A DNA stretch of 64,000 nt from Natronococcus sp. A-GB1 (GTDB lineage: Archaea > Halobacteriota > Halobacteria > Halobacteriales > Natrialbaceae): assembly GCF_029688845.1 (NCBI RefSeq), contig NZ_JARUKW010000002.1:124001-188000 (forward strand), written 5' to 3'. Made by a program: the position numbers and the translations under genes. Every line of letters starts with the position of its first letter. The stretch's first letter is position 1. A model generated the notes under the pieces. That model did not search any database, was not told the origin of the DNA, and was given only the letters and a program-made list of their open reading frames with translations. Below are positions 8,518-17,325 of this stretch, piece after piece.

Positions 8518-9969
8518 ATGAGCGAGCCGCAAACGACGGCGAACGACCGTGAACAGTCGGCTGCCGACGCGGACGGCGACACCGGACCGACGCTAGCACC
8601 GACCGGAACGCCACCGCCCGGCCCGCGCGGGCTTCCGCTGGTCGACAGTACTCTCGCGTTCGTTCGCGACCCGCTCGAGTTCTTCTCCTCGATGCCCGAG
8701 TACGGCGACGTCGCGCGATACGAGGCCTTTGGCCGCGAGTTCGTGGTCGTCTCGGACCCGGGGCTCGTCGAGGAGGTGGTCGTCGCCCGCGACGACGAGT
8801 TCTGGCGCGGCGGGTTCGAGCACGAGTTCGGCGAGCTGCTCGACGTCGAGGGGTTGTTCTTCGCGGAGGGCGAGCGCTGGCGCCGCCAGCGTCTGCTCCT
8901 CCAGAACGCCTTCACGCCGGCTCGAATCCGGAGCTACGCCGACGATATGGTCGTGGAAGCCGTCCGGCTGGTCGAGAGCTGGTCGGATGGTGAGGTCGTC
9001 GACGTCCGGGAGGCGATGTCGACCCTGACGCTGCGAGCGCTGACGCGGTCGTTGTTCGATCTCGAGTTCGGAGACGGACGCGCCGATCGCGTGCGACGCT
9101 GGGTGCACGCCATGGGTGCGTACAGCGACAGCGAGTTCTTCGGCGCCCGCGCCGTCCTCCCGACGTGGATTCCGAGCCGGGCCGAACGCGAGTATCGGCG
9201 TGCAACGGCCGACGTCGAGGCGCTGGTCGAGGAGCTGGTGACCGAACGTCGCGGGTCCGAGGCGGACGGCGACGACCTGCTCTCGCTACTCGCGATCGGT
9301 GAGTACCCCGACGGCTCGAGCCCGCCGGCCGAGGAGATCACCGACCAGTTGCAGCTGTTCCTGCTGGCCGGCCACGAGACGACGGCGACCGCGCTGACCT
9401 ACGCTTGCTGGCTGCTGGCCGGCACCGAGGACGTTTGGTCGGGACTCGAGTGGGAGGTCGACGCTGTCTGTGGCGAGCGGGATCCGACATTTGCGGACCT
9501 GCCCGACCTGGCCGTCACCGAGGCCGTCGGACGGGAGGCGATGCGTCTCTATCCGCCGCTGCCGTTCCTCCAGCGCGAGCCCCACGAGGAGACCGTCCTC
9601 GCCGGCTACCGGATCGGATCGGGAACGACGGTCCAGTTGAACATGTACGGCATCCACCGCGACGAGCGATGGTGGGCCGATCCAGACGTGTTCCGGCCGG
9701 ATCGATGGGTGGCGAACGACGAGGACGCGGACGGGGACGAGCGAACCGTCCTCGCTGACCCCGACGACCGACCCGAGTACGCCTACTTCCCCTTCGGCGG
9801 TGGCTCGCGCCACTGCATCGGAATGCGGTTCGCGATGACCGAACTCCAGCTCTCGCTGGCGACGATGGTTCGACGCGTCGACCTCGAGCGAGTGACTGAG
9901 TCGATCGATCCCACGCCGAAGATATCGCTCGATTCCGGTCCAGTCGAGATGCGAGTCCGAAAGCGGTGA
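8518..9969 (+). CDS. Cytochrome P450
   Basis: 483 residues. Classic P450 landmarks are visible in order. The I-helix oxygen-binding motif LLAGHETTATAL starts near residue 281. The K-helix E-x-x-R is E340-R343 (EAMR). The heme loop FPFGGGSRHCIGMRF has the thiolate ligand at C433. There is no membrane anchor, so this is a soluble class-I type monooxygenase needing a ferredoxin and a reductase. Substrate unknown. The acidic, disordered first 30 residues are typical of halophile proteins. Context: divergent from an HTH_10 regulator and close to a ferredoxin gene with an atypical cluster motif. Confidence 0.93.
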   Translation: MSEPQTTANDREQSAADADGDTGPTLAPTGTPPPGPRGLPLVDSTLAFVRDPLEFFSSMPEYGDVARYEAFGREFVVVSDPGLVEEVVVARDDEFWRGGFEHEFGELLDVEGLFFAEGERWRRQRLLLQNAFTPARIRSYADDMVVEAVRLVESWSDGEVVDVREAMSTLTLRALTRSLFDLEFGDGRADRVRRWVHAMGAYSDSEFFGARAVLPTWIPSRAEREYRRATADVEALVEELVTERRGSEADGDDLLSLLAIGEYPDGSSPPAEEITDQLQLFLLAGHETTATALTYACWLLAGTEDVWSGLEWEVDAVCGERDPTFADLPDLAVTEAVGREAMRLYPPLPFLQREPHEETVLAGYRIGSGTTVQLNMYGIHRDERWWADPDVFRPDRWVANDEDADGDERTVLADPDDRPEYAYFPFGGGSRHCIGMRFAMTELQLSLATMVRRVDLERVTESIDPTPKISLDSGPVEMRVRKR

Positions 9970-10004
9970 TGGCTCTCCGATCCGTTACTCGAGGACCAGC
10001 GCCT

Positions 10005-10315
10005 CAGCCCGTGCAGGTCCTCGATCTCGTCGGCCGGCGTGACATCGAGGTCGATGTGCTAACAGTGCGACCGGCGAACGAACGTCGACTCGAGCCCGGC
10101 CCGTTCGGCCGCGACGATATCGCTCTCGCTGTCCCCGACGTACAGTGCAGACTCCGGTGACGCCGCCAGATCCTCGAGTGCGCGCTCGAGGTAGTGTGCG
10201 TTCGGCTTCTTCAGTCGAAGGCTCTCCACGGTCATCTCGCGGCCGTAGTAGGTGTCGACGTGCGTTCGATGAGTACGCCGTCGCTGTCGAAGAGCAGGGC
10301 GTCGTACGCTGTCAC
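10005..10315 (-). pseudogene. Decayed HAD-superfamily phosphatase gene
   Basis: From GTG 10315 the minus strand encodes a good HAD start (TAYDALLFDSDGVLIERT, motif I with Asp nucleophile), but this frame ends at a TGA at 10232-10234. A second frame then reads DTYYGREMTVESLRLKKPN and continues to YVGDSESDIVAAERAGLEST, which is the conserved C-terminal part (motif IV, GDS-x-SD). It is interrupted by an in-frame TAG after RRSHC. The middle of the protein (cap domain, motifs II and III) is missing. So there is a large internal deletion with a frameshift near 10255 plus a stop. The remnant overlaps nothing essential and sits between the P450 and malate dehydrogenase genes. Confidence 0.8.
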
Positions 10316-10401
10316 GCGCAGCGATACTCCGAACGGCCAGCTGATCGTTTCGGTCGGATGTTCGTGCAAAAACGGTCGAGTTGCAGTTCGAGACGAACCG
10401 A

Positions 10402-11316
10402 CTACGCGATCTTGTCGTACTGATCCGAGAGCTTCTCGGCGGCCTCGCCGAGCTGGTTGCGCTCGAACTCCGTCAGGTCCCACTCGACGATCTCCTCGAC
10501 GCCGTCGGCGCCGAGCTTCGCGGGAACGCCGAAGGCGGTGTTCTCGTGGCCGTACTCTCCCTCGAGGACGACGCTGCAAGGCAGCACCTCGCCCGTATCG
10601 CGGAGGATGGCCTCGACGGTGTGACCGACGCCCGTCGCGGGGCCCCACTGCGTGGCGCCTTTCTTCTCGATGACGTTCATCGCCGAGGTCTGGAGTTCCT
10701 CGAGCAGTTCCTCCTTCTCGTCGTCGGTGAACTCGAGGTCCCTCCCGTCGACGCGGACCTTCGAGAAGGCGGGAACCTGGGCGTCGCCGTGCTCGCCGAG
10801 GATCGTCGCCTCGACGTTTTGGACGGGGACGTCGAAGCGCTGGGCAATCACGTAGCGAAAGCGGGCGGAGTCGAGCCGACCGCCAAAGCCGATCACCTGC
10901 TTGCGGCTCCGATCGCCGGCCTCGTACAGGTGGCGGTTGAGCAGGTCGACGGGGTTCGAGGTGGTGACGGTGACGAAGTCGTCGTTGTGCTCGGCCAGCG
11001 AGGAGCCGATGTCCTCCATGATCGGTGCGTTGTCGCCGGCCAGATCGATCCGGGTCTGGCCCGGCTGGCGCGGAATTCCGGCCGTGATGACGACGACGTC
11101 CGAACCGGCGGTGTCCTCGTACTCGCCCTGTCGGATCGTCGTGTTCGAATCGTAGGCGACGCCGTGGTTCGTGTCGGCGGCCTGGCCGATCGTCGTCTCC
11201 TCCTGATCCGGGATGTCGACGAAGACGAGTTCGTCCGCGATGTCTCGGAGCGCGATGTTGTAGCCTGCGGCGGCACCGACCGTGCCGGCCGCGCCGACTA
11301 CGCTAACTTTCGTCAT
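10402..11316 (-). CDS. mdh: Malate dehydrogenase (LDH-like type)
   Basis: 304 residues, the usual length for halophilic malate dehydrogenases. NAD(H)-dependent interconversion of malate and oxaloacetate in the TCA cycle; cytoplasmic tetramer in studied relatives. The Rossmann motif [11 protein letters not shown] starts at residue 8. The substrate loop contains PRQPGQTR, and the catalytic His is in GEHGDAQV. Start at ATG 11316, just before the Rossmann motif, with a TTAAAT box (11344-11350) about 31 bases upstream. The frame remains open upstream but adds no family sequence. Confidence 0.95.
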   Translation of the reverse strand: MTKVSVVGAAGTVGAAAGYNIALRDIADELVFVDIPDQEETTIGQAADTNHGVAYDSNTTIRQGEYEDTAGSDVVVITAGIPRQPGQTRIDLAGDNAPIMEDIGSSLAEHNDDFVTVTTSNPVDLLNRHLYEAGDRSRKQVIGFGGRLDSARFRYVIAQRFDVPVQNVEATILGEHGDAQVPAFSKVRVDGRDLEFTDDEKEELLEELQTSAMNVIEKKGATQWGPATGVGHTVEAILRDTGEVLPCSVVLEGEYGHENTAFGVPAKLGADGVEEIVEWDLTEFERNQLGEAAEKLSDQYDKIA

Positions 11317-11497
11317 ACCACGTGAAACTGCACCATCCCAGGCGTTAAATCCGTCGGATCGTCCACGCTCACCCGAGACTGACGATGGATTATACGTCAA
11401 TCGTCGAAATGCGCCGTCGGGCTCGACCGTCGAACGGGGAGATGAAATCCGAGTACTTTCACAATCGCTATCATCCCTCGCCCGAGCTATCGATCTC

Positions 11498-12721
11498 ATG
11501 GATCGGAACGATCGCCGGATCGCCCGCTTTACCATGCTCGGGCACGCGACGTTCCACCTCTACGAGCTGACGATCCCCCTGTTCGTCGTCGTCTGGCTCG
11601 AGGCGTTCGACGTCTCCGCGGCCGTCCTCGGGACGGTGGTCGCCGTCGGCTACGCACTCATCGGAATCGGAGCGCTCCCCAGCGGCGCGCTCGCGGACTC
11701 CTACGGCTCGAAGCGGCTCGTCGTCCTCTCGATGGCCGGGATGGGTGGGGGGTTCGTGCTGATCGCGGTCGCGCCGTCGCTCCCGCTGCTCGCGGTCGCG
11801 CTCGTACTCTGGGGCGCCGCAGCCAGCCTGTACCACCCCGCCGGCCTCTCGCTGATCACCCGCGGTTCGGAGCGCCAGGGAACCGTCCTCGCGTACCACG
11901 GCGTCGCCGGCAACGTCGGCACCGCCGTCGGCCCGCTGGTCGCTGCACTCTTGCTTACGTTTCTCGACTGGCGGCTCGTCGCTGGACTGTTCGCCGTCCC
12001 CGCCGCTCTCGCGATTCTCGTCGCAGGCCGTCTCGAGTTCGTCGAGCGGACGGCGACCGATCCCGACGAGTCGACGGCGACCGACGCTGACGGTCTCTCG
12101 GCGATCGTCGCGCAGTCGAGGGTACTGTTCGTCGGCAGCTTCCTGCTCGTCTTCGCCATCGCCGTTCTCGCGGGAACGTACTACCGCGGGCTGTTCACGT
12201 TCCTCCCCGACGTGCTGGCGGGGCTGCCGGTGTTCGAACCCGTCGAGATCGCGGGTGAGACGTTCGAGCCGAGCCAGTATGCCTATGCCGGCCTGCTGCT
12301 CGTCGGCGCTGCGGGCCAGTACACCGGTGGCCGCCTGAGCGACAGCCGTTCGCCCGAGCGAACGATCGTCGCCGTCTTCATCGCGCTGATCGTCGTCTCG
12401 CTGTCGTTCCCGGTCGTCACGTCGTTCGGCCTGTTCGCAACGGTCGCGATCTGTGCGCTGCTCGGTTTCTTCGTCTTCATGGAGGCGCCGATCCACCAGG
12501 CGCTGATCGGCGAGTACGTCGCCGCTGACGTCCAGGGGCTGTCGTTCGGCTACACCTACCTCGGCGTGTTCGGGATCGGCGCCGCGGGCGCGTCGATCGC
12601 CGGGATCGCGCTCACCTACGGCGGCACGGCCCTCCTGTTCGTCGCGCTCGCGGCGCTTCCGACCGGCGGGCTCGTCCTCGCCACGATCCTCCTCGTTCGA
12701 TCCCGGCGCCCGTCGCCGTAG
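11498..12721 (+). CDS. Major facilitator superfamily transporter
   Basis: 407 residues, about 12 membrane segments in two halves. An MFS motif-A-like loop follows TM2 ([15 protein letters not shown]). TM1 starts around residue 13 ([17 protein letters not shown]). Substrate unknown; the sequence resembles haloarchaeal MFS members of unassigned function. ATG 11498 chosen because the first membrane segment follows directly; the upstream open frame is charged and not conserved-looking. Divergent from mdh across 181 bases. Confidence 0.82.
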   Translation: MDRNDRRIARFTMLGHATFHLYELTIPLFVVVWLEAFDVSAAVLGTVVAVGYALIGIGALPSGALADSYGSKRLVVLSMAGMGGGFVLIAVAPSLPLLAVALVLWGAAASLYHPAGLSLITRGSERQGTVLAYHGVAGNVGTAVGPLVAALLLTFLDWRLVAGLFAVPAALAILVAGRLEFVERTATDPDESTATDADGLSAIVAQSRVLFVGSFLLVFAIAVLAGTYYRGLFTFLPDVLAGLPVFEPVEIAGETFEPSQYAYAGLLLVGAAGQYTGGRLSDSRSPERTIVAVFIALIVVSLSFPVVTSFGLFATVAICALLGFFVFMEAPIHQALIGEYVAADVQGLSFGYTYLGVFGIGAAGASIAGIALTYGGTALLFVALAALPTGGLVLATILLVRSRRPSP

Positions 12722-12766
12722 TTCGGGACCGAACCGGTCTTCCCGCTCGCCGTCGCGTCTCCGAGC

Positions 12767-13213
12767 ATGCGCGTCAGCGTCATCGGCGGCGGACGGATCA
12801 CGGAGGAGGCGACCGCTCGAGCCGAGGCCGTCGGCCGGGAGCTCGGCCGCCGAGGGCACACGGTCGTCTGTGGGGGGCTCGGCGGCGCGATGGAGGCGGT
12901 CTGTCGGGGCGCCAAAGCGGAGGGTGGGACGACGATCGGCATCCTCCCGACGGAGCGACCGGAGGATGCGAACGAGTACGTCGATGTCCCGATCGCGACC
13001 GGGCTCGGCCACGCCAGGAACGCGCTCGTCCCGCTGAACGGCGAGGCGGTGATCGCGCTCGCGGGGAGCCACGGCACCCTCTCGGAGATCGGCTTCGCCG
13101 GCGTCTACGACCGTCCCGTCGTCGGCCTCGAGACCCACGACCTGCCCGGCGTCGAAACCGTCGAGACGCCCGAGATCGCGGTCGACGCCGTCGAAGCCGC
13201 GGTTTCGAACTGA
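12767..13213 (+). CDS. LOG/TIGR00725-like Rossmann-fold nucleotide-binding protein
   Basis: 148 residues. Features of the LOG/DprA-like fold are visible: MRVSVIGGG at the N-terminus, a GGLGGAMEAVCRGAKAEGG segment (the PGGxGT-like phosphate-binding region of the family is modified), and GSHGTLSEIGFA near residue 105. Some LOG relatives release cytokinin-type bases from nucleoside monophosphates, but this short archaeal type has no demonstrated substrate. Follows the MFS gene by 45 bases on the same strand. Confidence 0.75.
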   Translation: MRVSVIGGGRITEEATARAEAVGRELGRRGHTVVCGGLGGAMEAVCRGAKAEGGTTIGILPTERPEDANEYVDVPIATGLGHARNALVPLNGEAVIALAGSHGTLSEIGFAGVYDRPVVGLETHDLPGVETVETPEIAVDAVEAAVSN

Positions 13214-13271
13214 GCCTCGCCTCGAGTCGCGTCCTTCGGACTGTCTCCGTGATGCACGATAACAGATAACA

Positions 13272-13305
13272 CCCGGAACGTCGACGCTACAACCGACGTT
13301 CCGGG
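13272..13305. repeat. Perfect 12-bp inverted repeat (stem-loop)
   Basis: Left arm CCCGGAACGTCG (13272-13283), loop of 10 bases, right arm CGACGTTCCGGG (13294-13305). It lies 58 bases after the LOG-like gene and 46 bases before the SnoaL-like gene. It may end the first transcript or act in the leader or operator of the second. No U-tract follows, so simple intrinsic termination is doubtful. Confidence 0.7.
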
Positions 13306-13351
13306 AGCGACGTGAGCGACCGACCGCTCAGAGCGATCACGAGGTGAGCAC

Positions 13352-13786
13352 ATGGCAACCCAGACCGAATCCAACACGGAACTCGTTCGACAGTATCTGG
13401 CCGCGTTCAACGACCGGGATCGGGAACCCCTCTCGGAACTCCTCGCGGAGGACGTGGTCGAGCACGGCATTCACGACGAACGCCACGGCGTCGACGAACT
13501 CCTCGAGAAGCTCGAGTCCCATTTCGAGCCGTTGCCGGACTACTCGGGGACGACCGAGACGATGGTCACCGAGGGCGATCTGGTCGCGGTCCGGTACACG
13601 GTCGGCGGGACCCACACCGGCGCGTACCGCGACGTGGAGCCGACGGGCCACGTCGCGGAGTGGACCGGCATGGCCATGTACCGAATCGAGGACGGCGAGA
13701 TCGCCGAGGTCTGGCTCGAGGAGGACCGGCTCGGACTGCTCGAGCAACTCGAGGTCGTCGACCCCCCGGCCCACCTCCGAACCTGA
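13352..13786 (+). CDS. SnoaL-like / ester cyclase family protein
   Basis: 144 residues, single NTF2-like alpha+beta barrel. Visible: an N-terminal helix with LVRQYLAAFNDRD, a DVVEHGIHDERHGVDEL segment, a VAVRYTVGGTHTGAY strand pair, and a final AMYRIEDGEIAEVWLEED hairpin typical of SnoaL/ester cyclase proteins. Members range from polyketide cyclases to hydrolases and binding proteins, so the reaction cannot be assigned. Confidence 0.8.
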   Translation: MATQTESNTELVRQYLAAFNDRDREPLSELLAEDVVEHGIHDERHGVDELLEKLESHFEPLPDYSGTTETMVTEGDLVAVRYTVGGTHTGAYRDVEPTGHVAEWTGMAMYRIEDGEIAEVWLEEDRLGLLEQLEVVDPPAHLRT

Positions 13787-13824
13787 CCGGTATCGCTTTT
13801 TCCCCGCCGGATCTGGACGCCGAC

Positions 13825-14247
13825 ATGAGCGACGTTTCCGATCCGTACGTAATTCGTGATCGACTCCCCGAACCCGACACGTTTGCCGCCCTACGCGAGG
13901 CAACCGGAATGACTCCTCGCTCGCTCGAGGGGATCGAGCGGGGGCTGCCGAACTCGTTGTTCGGCGCCGTCGCCGTCCACGAACCCACGGACGAGACCGT
14001 CGGAATGGGGCGAATTGTCGGTGACGGCGGCACGGTGTACCTGCTCTCGGATATCGCGGTTCATCCCGATCACCAGGGACGCGGACTCGGCACGCGGATC
14101 GTCCGGCGACTCGAGGGCTACCTCGAGCGCGAGGCGCCCCCCGAGGCGTACGTCACCCTGATCGCGGACGTCGACGACTTCTACGAGCGATTCGGGTACG
14201 AGGACGTCCGCCCCGCCTCAAAGGGGATGTACCGCCGCACGGAGTAG
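13825..14247 (+). CDS. GNAT-family N-acetyltransferase
   Basis: 140 residues. Acetyl-CoA binding motif A is clear (DIAVHPDHQGRGLGTRIV, with Q/R-x-x-G-x-G/A). The C-terminal FYERFGYEDV strand is typical of the family. Acceptor unknown. A T-rich promoter box (13796-13801) lies 27 bases before ATG 13825, so the transcript is probably leaderless. Confidence 0.88.
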   Translation: MSDVSDPYVIRDRLPEPDTFAALREATGMTPRSLEGIERGLPNSLFGAVAVHEPTDETVGMGRIVGDGGTVYLLSDIAVHPDHQGRGLGTRIVRRLEGYLEREAPPEAYVTLIADVDDFYERFGYEDVRPASKGMYRRTE

Positions 14248-14288
14248 GGTCCGCAGGTTTTTCGCCGCTGGGCCGCCTTCGAACGGGT

Positions 14289-15029
14289 ATGAGCGACTTC
14301 GACAAGGAAGCCGAGCGCGAGAAGCTTCGCGAGAAGTACGAGCGCGACAAGGCAGAGCGGGAGGCCACCCAGCGGATGAGTGACCTCCTGCTCAAGGGAG
14401 CGACGATGACCAACAGCCACTGTGGCACCTGCGGCGATCCCCTCTTTCAGCAGGACGGAACGACGTTCTGTCCCAGCTGTCACGGCAACCCCGACGCCGT
14501 CCAGGGGACGAATCTCGAGGCCCAGCCGGCCGAGGACGTGGCCCCACGGGACGACGCCGACGAGGAATCGGATCGCCCCCAGCCCGAGATCGACGGCACG
14601 CGGTCCGAGACCGACGAGGACGGCCCCGAGACGGCACCCGAGCGTCCGGGCCAGGGGCAGACCGCTGACACCGACCCGGCGGGCGACGCGAGCGCACGCC
14701 CGTCCTCGCCGCCGTCGAGCTCGACGGCCGACGGAGAGGTCAGAACACAGTCCCAGGACGACCCGTCTCGCGATCCGGAGTCCGATCGAGCACAGCGAGA
14801 CGGACACCACGACGAGCCGCATCGCCCCGGCGAACTGTCACGACGGCCGACCGACTCGCGAACGCGAGCGTCGTCGGGAACCGGCGACCTCGAGAATGCC
14901 CGCGCCTCGCTGGTCGCGGCTCTCGAGAAGTTCTCACGGGAGGCAAGCGAAACGGACGATCCCCGCTACGCCCGGGAGTGTCTTGAGGCTGCCCGGGAAG
15001 CCGGGAAAACCCTCGAGACGCTGCGCTAG
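14289..15029 (+). CDS. SSSCA1/ZNRD2-like zinc-ribbon protein
   Basis: 246 residues. A charged N-terminal helix leads into the Sjogren's syndrome/scleroderma autoantigen 1-type zinc ribbon: MSDLLLKGATMTNSHC, then CGTCGDPLF and CPSCHG (four cysteines, roughly residues 42-65). The rest is a long disordered acidic linker ending in a predicted helix. Role in archaea unknown. A T-rich box (14257-14263) precedes the ATG by 29 bases. The stop overlaps the stop of the convergent DCC gene (CTAG). Confidence 0.82.
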   Translation: MSDFDKEAEREKLREKYERDKAEREATQRMSDLLLKGATMTNSHCGTCGDPLFQQDGTTFCPSCHGNPDAVQGTNLEAQPAEDVAPRDDADEESDRPQPEIDGTRSETDEDGPETAPERPGQGQTADTDPAGDASARPSSPPSSSTADGEVRTQSQDDPSRDPESDRAQRDGHHDEPHRPGELSRRPTDSRTRASSGTGDLENARASLVAALEKFSREASETDDPRYARECLEAAREAGKTLETLR

Positions 15030-15442
15030 TCGAGAAACCGCTCCTGGACGTTTCCGGTCGGCATCATACACTGGTCTTTCTTGCCGAACACGCGATAGCG
15101 GTTGGCGGCGACGACGTCGTACCCCCAGTCTCGGAGCCGTCGCGGGAGGTATCGCAGCGGTCGCCCGAGCGCGTAGACGCCGCCGAGGCGCTCGCCGATC
15201 CGGAGAACGGCCGCGGACTTGACGTATGCGTCCTCGCCTTCGATCAGGACGATCGAATCGAGGTGGGCCTCGGCGAGGCCGTGGTCGGCCAGCAGCCGCT
15301 GGCCGACGTCGGACTGCAGCGACGCGAAGTGAAAGACCTCCTCGTCGTCCCGCGGCACGATAAACTGGACGAATCCGGCACAGAGGTTACAGACGCCGTC
15401 GAAGAGGACGATCGGCTCCTCGTCGGGAATCTCCTCGCTCAT
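15026..15442 (-). CDS. DCC1-like thiol-disulfide oxidoreductase (DUF393)
   Basis: 138 residues. The family-naming motif is FDGVCNLC (D-x3-C-x2-C), about residues 14-21. The rest follows the thioredoxin-like DUF393 pattern (VFHFASLQSDVGQRLL; AAVLRIGERLGG; ANRYRVFGKKDQCMMP). ATG 15442 is chosen because the motif follows within 15 residues. It lies 76 bases downstream of the HTTM gene on the same strand, a pairing often seen in bacteria and archaea. The two are thought to work together on a membrane thiol reaction, but the substrate is unknown. Confidence 0.88.
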   Translation of the reverse strand: MSEEIPDEEPIVLFDGVCNLCAGFVQFIVPRDDEEVFHFASLQSDVGQRLLADHGLAEAHLDSIVLIEGEDAYVKSAAVLRIGERLGGVYALGRPLRYLPRRLRDWGYDVVAANRYRVFGKKDQCMMPTGNVQERFLD

Positions 15443-15518
15443 TGCCAGGAGTTGGAGTCGATCGCAGTTCAGCATTCCGGTCGGAGACACAGACCGCACG
15501 GACCCAACGGCTCGATTC

Positions 15519-17117
15519 TTAGGAGTCAGGCGGCTGGATTTCCGTCGGCTCGTTGTCGCCACAGCCGTGTGCGGAGACCGGTCTGATCTCCCGGTCGCGG
15601 TCGCTCGGATCGCTTACGGTGTCCATGGTGACGGTCTCGACCACCTGATACATGTTGACGTGGGTGAGCTCCGTCCCGTGTTCTTCCTCCCAGCTCGTAC
15701 AGATGTACTCCGCCAGGTACTCGTCGGCGTCGCTGGTTCCCTGGATTCCGCCGCGCCGGACGCTGTTCATGTAGAACCGCTCGCGGTAGGAGCCGTACTG
15801 CTCCTGGAGCTGGCTTCCCTCGTATGGTCGGTCGTAGGAGACCGACGCCTGGCCGTTGTAGACGTCGACCACCTCGCCGTCGGCGGTCTGTGCCGGGAAG
15901 ACGTAGTAGCTGTCGGTCGTCCGCGGGGTCGGTGCGAAGACGCTCCAGTCGGGCTGGTCGATGCTCAACTGCTGGGCGCGGTCCTCGATCTGTTCCTCGA
16001 CGACGGTCTCCTCGTCGGCGAGGCCGCCGAGCGGAACCGTAGAGAGGGCCACGAACAGCACGATCGACAGCACGACGATCCCGAGCGCCGCGTTGTAGCC
16101 CAGCTCCCTCGCGCGTCGCTGGCGTTCGCCGCCGAACCGAACGTCCGGAACGCGTCTCGCGAACCGCACGAGCCGTTCCCGGCGGACCTCGAGCCCGTCG
16201 AGATCGAGCTCGAGGAAGCGAGCGACCGCCTTCAGATCGTCCCAGAACTGTGCCTGAAGGAACAACATGACGCCGGCGATCGCGACGTAGGGGAACGCAC
16301 CGATCCGCACCGTAACGATGAACGAGGCGTGCGAGGCCACGAACATCCCGACGAGAGCCATCCGTAGCCGGCCACGCAGCACGAACAGCAGCCAGGAGAA
16401 CACCAGCATGTAGAACCACGTCAGTCCGCCGATCTGGAGCAACGTCTGGAACTCTCGGAGGTAGGGGGCGAGAAAAAACGTCGTGTCGTGGAGGCCCATG
16501 ATCAGCGGCGTCGCCTCGCCGCTCGTCCAGAGCTCGTCCTGGGCCTTGTGGTAGCCGTTGACAAAGTACATGACGACCATCTGGGCGAGAATAAGCGCCG
16601 ACGCGACGCTGGCGATCCCCGCCCGGGGCTCCCGGTCGGCGTGGACGGCGTCGATCGACCACCGCTCGCCGAGCGGCAGGAAGATCGCCCAGAACAACAG
16701 GAGCCGGAACAGCGTGTCGGCGTAGCTCAACACCAGCGGGTTGTGGTGGTCGAGCGAGACCACGAGCAGGAATGAGAGAATCGTGGCGATCCGGGTCTTG
16801 TAGCCGACGATGAGCTGAACGGCGATCAATCCCTGGAGCACGAACAGGCCGGCGATGACGGTCGGATCGGTCGTGTAGTGATAGATCGAGATCGCCCCCT
16901 CGGAGCTCATCGCCTGTGCCAGCGACTGGGGGACGGCTCCGTCGTTCGTGTAATAAAACGAAAAGTTTCGACTCCGAAGCAGCAGGTCAGCGACGATCAA
17001 CAGCCCGACGACCACCCGAAAGACCGCGAGCGTTCGCGTGTCGATCCGGACCCGGTCGGCGACGCCTCGCCGGACTCGAGCCGAAAGCGAGCGGGGGTCG
17101 AGCGCGCCGTTACTCAT
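15519..17117 (-). CDS. HTTM-domain membrane protein (gamma-carboxylase-like fold)
   Basis: 532 residues. The HTTM domain (four or more membrane helices related to vitamin K-dependent gamma-carboxylase) occupies about residues 30-290, with FSFYYTNDGAVPQ and the conserved FVNGYHKAQDELW block. A membrane helix near residue 350 leads to a soluble domain (residues about 370-532) that presumably faces outside. Catalysis is unproven for prokaryotic members. Downstream is the DCC thiol oxidoreductase. Upstream, the ATG overlaps the end of a 35-codon reading frame, and the transcript appears to start with an unusual leader. Confidence 0.87.
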   Translation of the reverse strand: MSNGALDPRSLSARVRRGVADRVRIDTRTLAVFRVVVGLLIVADLLLRSRNFSFYYTNDGAVPQSLAQAMSSEGAISIYHYTTDPTVIAGLFVLQGLIAVQLIVGYKTRIATILSFLLVVSLDHHNPLVLSYADTLFRLLLFWAIFLPLGERWSIDAVHADREPRAGIASVASALILAQMVVMYFVNGYHKAQDELWTSGEATPLIMGLHDTTFFLAPYLREFQTLLQIGGLTWFYMLVFSWLLFVLRGRLRMALVGMFVASHASFIVTVRIGAFPYVAIAGVMLFLQAQFWDDLKAVARFLELDLDGLEVRRERLVRFARRVPDVRFGGERQRRARELGYNAALGIVVLSIVLFVALSTVPLGGLADEETVVEEQIEDRAQQLSIDQPDWSVFAPTPRTTDSYYVFPAQTADGEVVDVYNGQASVSYDRPYEGSQLQEQYGSYRERFYMNSVRRGGIQGTSDADEYLAEYICTSWEEEHGTELTHVNMYQVVETVTMDTVSDPSDRDREIRPVSAHGCGDNEPTEIQPPDS

Positions 17118-17217
17118 CGCTCGCCCGCGCCGCGGTCGGCCGGTCTCTCCCCGTATCGCGTTCGGAGGAGCGTCTGGTCTCGTGACTGTACTCGCCGTGC
17201 GAGTCGTCGCCCATCAT
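17110..17217 (-). CDS. Possible 35-residue protein overlapping the HTTM start
   Basis: Starts ATGATG at 17217 and ends in TAA, overlapping the first 8 bases of HTTM in another frame. The peptide starts MMGDDSHGEYSHETRRSSE. It is polar and charged with high-GC third positions, as expected for a real gene, but it has no family I recognise. The start overlaps the stop of another tiny frame (ATGA). It may be a genuine small protein, or a reading frame that carries ribosomes to the HTTM start. Confidence 0.35.
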   Translation of the reverse strand: MMGDDSHGEYSHETRRSSERDTGRDRPTAARASDE

Positions 17218-17300
17218 TGGCACCCTTGGCTGGCCGCCCGGCTTCGGGTCGAGAGCGCGGGGTTCCCGCGCCCCCACCGTGGAGGGAACGAGGCGGCCAT
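17214..17300 (-). CDS. Possible 28-residue leader peptide of the HTTM operon
   Basis: ATG 17300 lies about 31 bases below a strong TATA box (17326-17335), the right distance for a leaderless start. The 28 codons are Arg-, Ser- and Pro-rich (MAASFPPRWGRGNP...), which is unlike a normal acidic haloarchaeal protein. The stop is joined to the next start by ATGA. The DNA is also highly self-complementary (17232-17238 pairs with 17292-17298). It could be a leader peptide, a structured leader, or chance. Confidence 0.3.
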   Translation of the reverse strand: MAASFPPRWGRGNPALSTRSRAASQGCQ

Positions 17301-17325
17301 TCTACACGATAATCGATACGCAACC

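Noticed and set aside
11471-13138. A 555-codon open frame opposite the MFS and LOG-like genes
   Set aside because: Charged low-complexity product, no domain, and it covers two genes with clear family sequence on the other strand.
17232-17298. tRNA-like element (7-base arms, about 67 bases)
   Set aside because: No T-loop consensus (GGTTCGAATCC-like) and no recognisable anticodon arm on either strand; kept only as a structured leader.
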